Assembly (NCBI GenBank): GCA_008360975.2
Contig: CM039187.1
Span: 17,935,094 to 17,999,093 of the forward strand
Reading direction: 5' to 3'
DNA: 64,000 bases
From: Lichenostomus cassidix
Lineage: Eukaryota; Chordata; Aves; Passeriformes; Meliphagidae
A program made the translations under genes and the position numbers. Position 1 is the stretch's first letter. The number at the start of each line of letters is the position of its first letter. Below are positions 1 through 12,000 of the stretch, one piece after another. The notes under the pieces are model-generated. The model was not told where the DNA came from, did not search any database, and saw nothing but the letters and a program-made list of their open reading frames with translations.

Positions 1-35
1 TTCTGTGACCTCTACCGTGGGAAGCACCTCAAGCA
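1..35 (+). CDS. WASHC2: WASHC2 exon fragment at window edge (tentative)
   Basis: The next exon starts with two bases that complete a codon, so this exon must end in phase 1. Reading from base 2, the open frame gives [11 protein letters not shown] and one spare base, then a weak GT donor at 36. With the next exon this reads [14 protein letters not shown], which aligns loosely with the Thr/Ser-rich stretch before the basic segment of mammalian FAM21. The fragment is too short to be certain. Confidence 0.35.
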
Positions 36-3000
36 GTAGATTGATGTTTTCATGTGGTGTGGGTTGCTTTTTTTCTTTGTGGCTTAAATGTATTGCATTT
101 TGAGGAACTTTTCCTTGCTGTTGTTACTCATGGTATTTTTAGAGTAAATAATACATTTACTTTTATGTTGCTTTCAAAGGGAGAGACCTCTCAACTATTT
201 AGTCTTGCAGTAAAACAGCAGTTGAAAATAGCTGGCTGAAGTTGCGCTGGCAAGTGCTTATGAGCCTGCTGTTGACCTGTAATTTTGAGAACATGGACTG
301 ACAAGAACAGTGTGTGTGTGTTCTTGCACAGTTCAAACAATCAAACTAGGTCTGCGGATATCAGAGTACAAAACCTACCAACTTACCCTGTTTAGCTACA
401 GGGAAATCTTCCAGTCATTGGAATAACCTTGTGATGGTAAGGCTAGAGGAGACATCTGGAGCCATTTAAGGTGCTCAAAGGTTCTTCAAAGGTGTGGAAC
501 CTGTACTGTCTGGAATGCTGTGTTGCTTTCTGACATCTTAGGGGCGCTGGTCTGTGTGTGGGCAATTGTGTTTAACTCCTAGTGCCTGACAGAATGATTC
601 TATTACAATTTTAGATACTAGTTTTAGAAACTGTATTTCATAGAATTGCTTCATCAGGCTGATTCATAGGAAAGCATAGAGGTCAGCTTGGTTTGCTATT
701 TTTCTAGGTTCTTTTTGCCATAGATTGCTCTCAGACTGTAAAGGTGGACTATTTTTTCATTGACACTTTCTTCTTAAAGCCATGTCATCAGAGACCAAAA
801 CAAGGAAAGCTCCAAAAGAGAAGAAGGAAGCTAGAGTTCCATCAGATGGTAGGATATCCCCCTCTTTTGTTTTTGAATTGTGGGCTGGATTGTAAGACAC
901 CACTTAGGAAATGGTGGCCTCTGTTGTAGAAGCTGGGTGGGATATCAGTGAGCATCCTTTAAGGTGAATGAAGTGTAAACAAATCTAGGTTGTGATGTGC
1001 ATATAAACAAGGCTGGAAATAAGTTTAGTGAGAGTTCTTCCTTTAATGTAGCCTTCTGGAGCAACTGCACAACCCAATCTGTTTTCATCAGCTTCTCTGT
1101 ATGTGTCATGTTTATAAGAGAAAGCAGATGGAACCAAAGCAATTTTTATTTTGATTGTCTCTAATTCCCTTCCCTGAAACTTGGTCAGTCTTACCAAAGC
1201 TAATGGCTCTTGTACTTTTTAGATGAAGATGATGACATCTTCAAGCCTCCTAAGATGACTGATGAGGACTTCACACCATTTGGTTCAAGGGGTGGCCTCT
1301 TCAGTGGTGGAACAGGCCTTTTTGATGATGAAGAGGTGAGAATGCTGGAGATTATGGAAATGGAGCATGTCCCGCTTTTAAAAACAAACCAAAAGATCCC
1401 CAAAAATTTCTACCTCTGGAAGACAGAGAGCTCAAAAGGATCGCAGGACATTCCCATAGAAGTTCTTGTGTTCAGGCTGCACCATTATGGTATCTTAGTA
1501 TCCTCATTAGCAGCAATGTAAATCATTCATTTTATCTTTATGAAGTTCAGGAGTATTTTTATGCTTGTCCTGACCTGAATTCTGCCCTCAAACCTTACTG
1601 TATAAACTTCAGTAGGAAAGATTAGAAGGGTATAATCAGAACCTAACCAGCAATAGAATAATTAGTGTAAGTCCTTGAAGAAGTGCAAATAAAAGGTCAT
1701 TTCTCCTCTTCAGCAAACAGACTGGCAATGAGTGTAAATGAAATTTTAGAAGACAGCTGCTTTTCTGAATGTATACACTCAAGGTAACACTTGAGTACCT
1801 AGGCTTAAGTCTATATTTGTAGACATCCTTTTGAGAAGGGAGTGGTGATTACCTCCTCTGTCTTGGCTTAGAAGTGGACATTCTATATAGAAAAATCAGC
1901 ATTTGTTTTTTCCTACAAATTCACCACTTCCCCCCTTTGCATTTTCATTTATAATCAGAGTGATCTCTTTGCTGAAGCACCAAAAGCAGAAGACTCAAAA
2001 GAGAGAGAGGAGCGAGTCCCAGTAAGTGAAGGTAAGAACCACTTGTTGCCTCCTGTAGTCATCTTTGTTGTGATTTATCACTGCCAGCAGCTAGACTGTT
2101 TTGTTCCCAAGCTAGAAAGCCTGATGTAGCAACTTGTAAGGCAAGTCTCTTCACCAGTCTTAACAGAGAACAGCTGTGTTGTTTTGAATGTATTGTATTG
2201 AAGTAGTTTAGTGTGTTAATGTGGACTGTTGTAAATAATGCTGTATGTAAACATGTAACGTGCTTTTAAGCTTCATTGTGGTAGAGCTGTTCTGTGGAGT
2301 TTTAATGGAAGAAACATAGTTAGAATGTTACATATATTTGCAAAAGCCCAGAAGTTCAAGGAGAATGTGTAAAGTGTTCTGAGCTGTTGAGAAAAAGAAA
2401 AAGCAGATCAGACAACTGCCCAGATTCCTGTTTCTGTGGTAGAGTTCTGAAGGCTTTGACAGTATAAAACAAGTGCATCCATTTGTATTGTACTTCCTAT
2501 GATTTCAGCATCCTCTGCAAAGTCCCTAAAGAAAGTTCCTGCAGGTGCAGTATTTCTGTTTCCAGGTATGATTTATTCAATAGCCAATTGCTTCATGCAC
2601 AAAATGCTTTTGTCTTTGAAACCTACTGGGGAGGTTTTAAAGAGAAAAACTATCCAAATACAGCAGCACTTCATTGCTTGATCATATGCTTAGTGGCAAA
2701 TACAGGTGCTTCTACCATGCTAAGCCTAAACTGCAGCATGTTTTATGGATAATCAAGATTCTAGAGGAGCTCGGAAGGTAGGTGTCACTGATGGCAGATA
2801 TTAGCAACTGTCAGCTTCAAGTGTTGTGCTCTGAACTTTTAAGAATGTGTGTCACTTCAGCTGATACACAGCTTAATTCTGCTATGCATGCAGTCACAAC
2901 TTCCATCTGTACTCTGAGAAGGAAGTGCATTTTGATCTTTCACATTTGATCATATTCCCTTGGGTTAGCAGAAGAACGGTTTAAACGTCAAGTTCCTATG

Positions 3001-6000
3001 TTCAGACAAATCTTCTTTTTCTGGTTTTGATTAGGAGGCCCTGCATACATGGGGAAGAATCAGATCTATAACTTGGAATTAAAAATAAAAAAAAATTGTA
3101 CTAAGATCTCTGTTCCATATCAGAATCCAAGCTGATCAATGAAAAGAAACACATCATTAGTCCTTTTGAATTTGCTGACAGATTTCCATCAGTGTGCAGG
3201 CTCTTCACTTGATTGAGGTAGCTGAATTTTAAGTTTTGGCCTTTATTAAGAAAGGCCTATTTTAAGACTGGCTTCAGTTAACTGGGTCCTCAGTCAGTAT
3301 GATTTTTAGAGTAGGAAAAACACAAATACAGCCTTTTTACTTCAGGGTCAAAGATATATGTCAACAGTGGGACTTCTACATAACTGTAAAACTCAGTAGC
3401 AGAGTTTAAAATAGCAGATTGAGGTGTGGGATTTTTTATCCTTTATTTTTTCTTGGAGGTACTGTTGCATAAGCAGTGAGTTTAGTCTTTAGTTGCTTCC
3501 TCTCAATAACTTGTATATAGGTTTAAATCACCAGAGAAGAGCCAAGATGAGGTTCATTTGCTATTCCAGTGAGCAGTTTGTTTAGGAACTCAAGAATCTT
3601 TAATAATTAACCAAATTTTGTGGCTGTATTCCTGTCAATTCTGTGACACTTTGTAATTGCATAATACACTTTTTTAAATTAATAAACTGCTGCTGATCAA
3701 AACTCATGCGGTCTGCTGACTTTTAACCAAGTAACAGTTGTTCTACTTTCTGCCAAGCTTTCAATTTAAAGTATCTCCCCACCTCTATCTTGTTTCCAAG
3801 TATCTATACATGAGGAGCAAAAAGACAGGCTTAGAGCATTAGAAGTCTTTGCAGATGGTCATGCACATATCACTGAGGCTGGACATTGCCACAGCAGATG
3901 CAGAAGGAGCAGTTGCTCTGGCTGAGTCTAATTAATCACTGCTGTATCTGATGTGCAGAGGGATCATGAGGCCAAACCCAGCCTCATACTGCTGCAGGGC
4001 TTACATGGCAAGTGCAGCTCCTGGGAAGGACTCAGTCACCTGTCCTTCCCTCTCCCCAAGCACCTTACCATTTATTGGGCCACACTGGTGTGGTGTACTA
4101 GTTAGTAGAGTAGGATTCTGGTTTGAGAAGTCCATAGGGGCAACAATGTGGGACTACTGGGTCTTCTAGCTTCAACACAGTAACTGGCTGCTGTTCCTAG
4201 GGAAGATCAGCAGGTTTGAGGAAGAAGTGACTACAGTGAGAGTGAGGGGCTGTCTGTCTGTGACTTGGCTTTATCAGAATGTGTCTAGCTGATGCTTTTG
4301 ATGTGGCATTGTTGCAGGAGCACCTTAAAAGTTGCTGAGATGAAAACTATGCCTGATGCCACTTACTATGGCATGAGTTCAGCTTTTTGGTAACTCTGAC
4401 AATGTTATTGTGGTTTTTTTTTTCTGCTCCCATATGACCTGCAGGAGGAAGTGATGTGTTTAGTTCCACTGTAACTGGGGAAAAAGACAAGAAATCTGCA
4501 GCACAGAGCACAGAAAAAACTCCTAAACAGCCTGGGAAAGTTGTTCTATTTGATGATGATGATGATGATGACTTCTTTGTGGAAGCAACTAAAAAGCCTC
4601 CAGATCCAGGTACCTCTAAACTTTTGCAGTGAAAGATTAAACACTGGAGGTCATCAAAATTCAAACTGGTAGGAACCAATGATTTATAAAATTCAAACCT
4701 TCATCACTGATACTTCCACTTGGGTTTTGAGGGCTTGTGGTTTTGGTTGGTCTTTAGTGTGTTGTTGTGGAGGGTTTTCTTTGTCATTGACATTTCTTCT
4801 CATCAGACTGGTGTGGGGCTGGTTTGTTTGCACATGCTCTCTCCTGACTTTTCTCTCTAAGGATGCTCTTTCTACCCTTAGGGCAGTATCTATACTTGAA
4901 TCTGGGAATTGGTAAATTGGTACAGGCCTTATTCACACAGCCTTGAATCCTTGTGCCCAGCATTCCCTATTAGGAGGCACTAGGCCTATGCTAAGCCAAT
5001 ACAAAACACTGCCTTTAGAGGTGCCAGCTGACTCAGCTGCTTGAGTGCGTATTCTGTCACCAGTGCTTTCAGGTAAGTGGCGTTCCACTTTGAGAGCTTG
5101 TCTGGCTTTTTCTCTTAATGACTTCTGATGTTGGTCATCGTTAAACAGTGTGGTATCTTTTGAGGCTCTGGTATGTTCTCTTGTTCTGTATTCCTTATTC
5201 CCTGTTTGCTTTTTCTATTTATGTAGTCAAGTCCACAGCTGACCTATTTGATGATGATGAAGAAGGTGACTTATTCAAGGAAAAACCTGCCATTCCTTCT
5301 GTAGTTGCTGGCACAACTAAAGAAACAGAAAGCCATAGGGAGGCAATCATGGGAAAAAAGGTAATGGCATATAAATGGGTTGTATGGCTAAGGTTTTAGG
5401 AAAAAGTTATTAGTGTGGTTGGAGTAGTCTTTCCATGCATGACACTATGAAAGTGACATACTTATTAAACAGAACTAGGTTCATAGGGTCTTCCATGATT
5501 TAGTGCTTCAGTGGTCCTTAAATACTTTTTGCCTTTTAAATGTCATGATTATTTGAGGTTTTTATTTGTGTGGGCAGTGACTGAAAGAATCTTGCTAAGA
5601 CAGGATTGAAATAAGAGCAAAATGAGAAGCCTCTGTTAAATAAAAATTGTTTATGAAGTTCATGGCTGAAATGGAATCTGCCTGAGTTGAGAACCTTTGG
5701 TGTCACAGTTCTGTGCTGCAGAGATGTCTGCTCTTATATCAACCACTGATAGCAACTTAGTTGGTGACCCATTGCTTGTGTGTATTACAGGACCGGAGGG
5801 TGCTTGTCACAGTTCTACCTAAGCACACACAAAACTTGCAATGTTTAGAAAACTGTTTTTCAGCTGAAAACTCTTAATTTGTAGCTCTAAATGTGGTCCT
5901 GAGCACATATGTAGGGAGTTATGAGAAATTCCTAATACCACTTTGAGAACAGTGCCTTGAGGAAAGAAGTAAGGCTCTGTGTTTCTACAGTAGATATTGT

Positions 6001-9000
6001 GCATACTTATTTTATACCTACTTGCTGTCCAATGAGTATTTGAACATAATTAGCTGCCGTGACTCTTCTCCCCTCTGGACTGAGAAGTGTATTGTGCTAG
6101 GGATTCAAACTGCTGTAGCACTTTCTGCATATTTTCCTATGAGAAGCACCTGAGCACAGAGGCCAATGCCAGCTTCTGTTTCTGTGGCAGTGCTGGAATA
6201 TCCGTGGTCAGTGAAGCAGGAGCAGTGATGGAAGGGATCTCCTAGCACTTGGCTTTCCTGGAGGAGAATTGATTCAGCAGCACCCCTCCTGCTTTGTCAG
6301 GAAGTGAGGGCTGTTTTATACTCCAGGCTTTATGACAGTAGTGCTTGGGTCTGGGATCATTCTAGGTTTAATGGCAATATAGCTGGTGGCAGGCTGGGGC
6401 TGTGCTGTGATAATGCAGGAAATGATGGCTGGCACAAAATGCCCTCTTCCTTTATGAAACACAGCTTGTTAAAAGAAACATTTTCCTTTAGCTCACAAGG
6501 CCTGGCATGAGTTGCTGCATACATTCTTCTGCTGAGAAGGATGGTGTGGCAGAGGAGGCCTGTGGTAAGACCTGCAAATCACTTGTGGATAGTTCTGGCT
6601 ACATGTGACGAACTTGCTCAGCACATGAGTATTGGACTTCAGCCCATGGTTGACAAGCTTGTGTTCTGTCCCTTCTACAGCTGGGATTTTGCCAGCAGCA
6701 TGCCTCTTAGCAGGAGTCTGTCATGGTTTAGGAAAGGTACTTCCCAGTTTAGTGCCCCACTGAAACCATGCTGCTGCTCATACCCATCACCCCTCTCTCC
6801 CTGCAGAGATTAGAGGCACAAAAGGCAAAGATCATGGGTTAAGATAAGAACAATTTAATGGAAACAGCAATGAGATAAGAAAGCAAGTAGTAACAGCAGC
6901 AATATTAATGACAGAAGGTACAAGAAAGGCAGATGATTACACTGCCTCTGCCTTGCTGAGCTGACTCAGAAGAGAGCACTTCTCCCTGGAAGAGACTCCC
7001 TTCTCCCCTTCCCCCAGCAATGTCATGAGGTGTCAGAGAATAACTTCTGGGTCCTGGCCATGTCCCCTCCTGGCTACTCAAAAAAATGTTGCATATGATG
7101 TGCCAGCCCCTACTGAATCTAAATGGGTGCTGATGCAGTGTCTTTGTCCTAAAGAGTCAACCATCTTCAGGTGAGGACTTCAAGCCTTTATCTGAAACGC
7201 CACCGAGAAAACAGAGGGGCCTTTTCTCTGATGAGGAGGATTCTGAAGTGAGTATTTCTTATGAAATCCCCACAGAAAATCCCTACAGAAATGCTTGGGA
7301 TCTGAGTCATCCTGACTTCAGTCCACTCAAATCTGGGCATTCTTTATGCATTTGGTAAGATTTGGAAATCTGACATCCATGCATCTACTCCCAGCCATTT
7401 GGAAAGTTCCTTCTTGCTCCAGGACTGCGAGCTCTGGGATTGTTTTCCCTGCCTTCAGGGAGTTAAACATTTGTGGTACACACAGGCATAAATTGAAAGC
7501 CTGAGGACAGGAAGGAGCAGCAAATGAAGAGTAAGAATCATTAAAGACTGCATGTGTTTCGTTTGGTGATTTTGGCTTTCAGCTAGTAGTTAATCTGTAA
7601 AGATGAGGAAAATCCTGTGCAGTTGCAGATGCTTGATACATCAGATAAGACAATCTTTCCCTACTTCATAGGCACTCTAAACATTTTTTTTTTCATAAGG
7701 AAAAGCATGAATGTCCCCTTTAGAGTTCTTAAATGTATAGCCTTGCTTTGCAAAGTGACATTTCTTTGGTTTGTACAGGACTTGTTTTCATCAAGCAAAC
7801 CTGTGAAATCCAAAGCAACATCTCTCCCCACCAGCAAGTCTGTGACAAAAGCTCCACTTTCCTTGTTTGATGATGATGAAGAGGTAAGTATCACTTCCTG
7901 ATACTGCCTCTGTGTGGGAACTCACCTGCACAGGCTGTGGCAAATGCAGCAGGAAATATTCAGAAGTTTACAACACTGGGCTTGTAAATAGAGCACTAAA
8001 TTGATCTTGCATTGTGCAGCAGTTCTGAGCATGTGGACAGCACTGTGGAGGAGAGTGGGAGTGGGGAGTCTTGCAAGCTCTTGAGGTCTTTTTAGTATTT
8101 TGCAGTTAGTGCATTTCACCTCTGGACCTAAACATGAAGGATGTTATCCCTCTGAGAGGACTAGAGAACACTGAGCAGTAGAACAAATACGAGCTTCGAG
8201 AAGCTGTTTTATCCTAAACCTGTGGTACCTGTCACATGAATAACTTCTTGCTTCTCTTGTGTCATGGCTGTTGAATTCCTTTTTTCTCACTCTTCAGTAT
8301 GTAAGAATTGTGACTGCTAGTATGGAAACTGAGGTCAGAGCACAAGTTTGTGCAAGAAAGCTTAAAAATTTTGGATGAGTGTGTGCTTTTTTAATCTTTT
8401 TATCCAGTGGTAGTTGTTCAGCTTGCTTAATGCCTGTCCTCTCAGGATAGAATTCATTCTCCATTTCATTATACGGGTTAGAAAACAGTGCCCCATTGTC
8501 TTGGCTGTTGTGGTACAGAATTGTGGAGCGGTGGTTTTTGGCTGCTGGTCAAGTCTTGTGGTTAAGATCTGTGGGCCTTAACCAGGCTATGTGCTTCTGG
8601 TCTACCAAATGCTGCATGTGTAGAATTCCTTGTAACAGAATATGGTGTTATACCAGAAATTGTCTTCAAAAAACACCATTTCTGTATCCTACTTATATGA
8701 GAAGTGGATGGCAGCAGTGTCTTACATGTTGATGACTTCTCAATGAGCTTTTCATTGTGGCTTTGGCTTTTGTTGTTTTTATACTATTATATTTTATTTT
8801 AAGGATCTCTTTGGTGTGGGACCTGCCAAGAAGCACCAGGAAAAGCCCCCAGAAGAGAGAGCAAAACAGTCAGGGCCTCTCAAGAAAGCCTCCAGCTTAT
8901 TGTTCAGCAGCGATGAGGAGGTACTGAGGAGTGAGATTTGGTTGAAAGTTATTACTGGGCTTTATGCTGAGCAAAGCATAGAACTTTTGAGAAGGGAACC

Positions 9001-12000
9001 ACAGACCAACTCTGCTGTGTCCACAGGCCATACCTACCCCAATCCTTTGACTTGTTTGCAGCTAAGGAAGCTGATCCTTGACCCAAATTTTCACAGGATC
9101 TAGGTAATAGAAGTCATGTGGAAGAAAAAATCAGTATATTCAATGTAATTTACAGAAAGTTTCGTAGCAAATCTGACTTTAAAACACTAAAAGGGAAAAA
9201 TAAGTTTGTTCTTACTGCTTTAATTTCTGCAAGAAAGGTTTAGCAGTTCTAGATAGATATGTGTTGAGGTTTTCTTTGTTTGGGGTTTTTGGGGTGGGTT
9301 TCTTTTGTATGTGATTTTGTTTATTGGATTTTTTTATTTGCTTGAGTTTTGGTGGTTTTTTTCTTTCTTTGGCTGTTTTGGTTTTTTAGATGAAGGGATG
9401 GGAAAATGACACATACATAACAAGGCTTCCCAGAGCGCAGTCCTCTTCTAGGGATGGACTAGGTATTGTCCTTTATCTTAAATGAAAGCCAGAGACACTA
9501 AGTAAATTAAAAACTTGTCTGGAAAATCTCTAATTTTTGGATTAGCTCATAGGAATAGGATACAGACTCTTCTTAGTCCTCCTACCACTCAAAATTACTC
9601 TGTTGCACAAACTTTATTTTTTATTACTTTTTGTGTAGTTATTTGTTTAGTAGACAGCAGTAATATCTTTAGATACATTTTTATCTTGGTGTAAAATAAA
9701 CCAAGTTCAAACTTTATCATGCCTGTAGTCCCTTTCAGAAAGAGGACAAACAAAGGTGGGAAACTGGGGAAAACCACTTGAAATGCTGGGAATAACAAAA
9801 CACACCAAGACAGAAATATCTTGTTTAGTGTGTTTTGAATAAATGGTAGCTGAATAAATGGTAGCTGTGGGAGGAAGTGGGTGCCTTGGGGAGAAGCACT
9901 GTGAAGGAAATAAGTGCAGCATCAGGCACTCTAGTAATGAGGTGTCTTGGGTGTATATGTTGTGTTGGGGTTTTTTTTCCTTGGTTTTTTTCCACATATA
10001 TCAAACTTACTAACTATTTCAGTGGCTCAAATCAGGTTTTTATGAGTGACCCTACTCTTTGTGACTGCAGTTGACACTGACCTCAGTTGTCAAGAGCAGC
10101 TGTAACAAAGTGTGTGTACCCCATTTTGCTGGATTAATACTGTGTGCCAAAAGGTGACCAGGCCCTCAGAAAGCCTGAGCAATGTCAGACTGCAGTGGCT
10201 AACATGCAGGCAGTGAAGTAAACTAGTCGAGAGTTGAAAGGACTGCCAAGATGATGAAGTGTTCCTCACAGAGAAGACTGGAAAGTGCCTTTGACAAAGA
10301 CAAAAGAAAACTAAATGGTTCCTTCTTTTTAAGGAACACTGGAATGTCTCCAAGCCAGCTAAACTTCCTTCTGAAGATGACCGAAAAGAAGACCCTGCAA
10401 AACCAGCTAGCACTGTCAGTCAGGCTAAAAATGTGAAGACGACAAGCCTCTTTGAGGAAGAGGATGAGGAGGATTTATTTGCAATCACTAAAGAGAGGTA
10501 ACAGTCCTGGGAGGGCAGTGGGGAGGCCTTTATTCAAAACAACCCAGCAGCGCCTTCAAAACCAGATGGGCCCAGCATATTGAAAATGTTGGTTCTTGCT
10601 ACTGTTGCTGAGGAGGAAGTAGCAGGGTGTGAGCAGGAAGGGGCAGGGCTGGGCTCTTGTGTATGTGGCGGATCATTCTCTTTGCCACCACTGAACTGGC
10701 CTTTCATTTTCTATGCCTGTAATATAAAACCCTCCTGACATTTTTAATCTCTACTTCTGCAGAAAGCTTTGCAGACAAGAAAGAGGGTGGTAGAATTGTT
10801 GAGACAGTGAGGAAGTTGAGTTCTGTATCTGGGAACACTTGGTAGAAATGATGGTCCTAGGTGATGCTTTTAAACAGATGCAGTGCATGGCCACTAAATC
10901 TTCCACTTTCTCCTCTTTCTCGCTGCAGCCAAAGAAAGCCACAGAAGCCATCATTGTTATTTGAAGACGATGCTATTAATGGAGAATCCTTCTTCAGCTC
11001 CCAGTCAACACTACTTCCTCCAGCTGCTACGGCTGCAGTGGTAACTCCTCGTTCTTTTAGAACTAACATGGAACACCTAGTCTTTTTACAGACTATCTTC
11101 TTTGTTGGGCACTGAATATAAGTCTTAACTCATTTTAGCTGTGGTAACTCTAGCAAATTGGGAATGGGAACAGGGAAGACTGAACCCTTACATGTATGCT
11201 CTTACTACTGTTAGGCTAATAGAGACTTCAAAATTTTCTTGACCACTTATGCTAAATTTGTTTGGATTATGTTAAAAGCTCCTCCAGAGGATGTTGTGAA
11301 AGCTCTCAACCATAAAATAAAACCAAATGGAACAAACAGCTCGCTGCTGACTCAGTAGCCAGGGTTCACCCTTTGTGTTACCCTACCCAAGCTGTTTCAG
11401 ATGTGTAAACAGGCTTGTCACTGACCCTCCCTTTTTTGTGCTCATGCCATCCTCTGTCTTACAAGCTTAGCCCATGATGGACTGCCTGACTGGCTGTGCT
11501 TTGGAATTGAGAGCAGGAGATGCAAGGGTTTAACAGAGTTATATCTGTAATGGGGATTCCTGTATATGTGCTTCCTGGCAGTCTTCAACCAGATTAAAAA
11601 ACCCATAACATTGGAAATTAAAAGTCACAAACCAGAATGTAACATGGGAGGCAAACAGGCGAAGTCAAGTATTTTACCAGTGTCCTAGACCTGTGCAGTA
11701 GGCAAACTGAGACTCTGCTATTCCACAACAGCATATGCATTTTATATATAACCACTAATTCCGTGTCACCAACATTCTCTTAATTTTGCAGGAGAAAGTA
11801 AAACCAGCACAAGCACAACCTACCTTTAATGAGGAAGAAAAGGAGGAAAAGGAAGATCTGCCAGATAGAAGAGTGAAGTCTAACCAAGTAGAAGATACAT
11901 TGTGGTGTTCAGCAGAGCCTGGAACAGCTCCTGTGCCCAGAGGAACAGATGTTGCAGGGCAGCAAACAAATGAAAAAGTGAGGGATTTTCTTACATTAAT

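Noticed and set aside
4347..4679. Minus-strand 110-codon frame with a poly-Ser run.
   Set aside because: The Ser run is the reverse of the GAT repeat of the WASHC2 exon at 4445-4609.
10249..10320. Possible box C/D snoRNA (atgatga near 10250).
   Set aside because: No matching box D at a suitable distance and no terminal stem.
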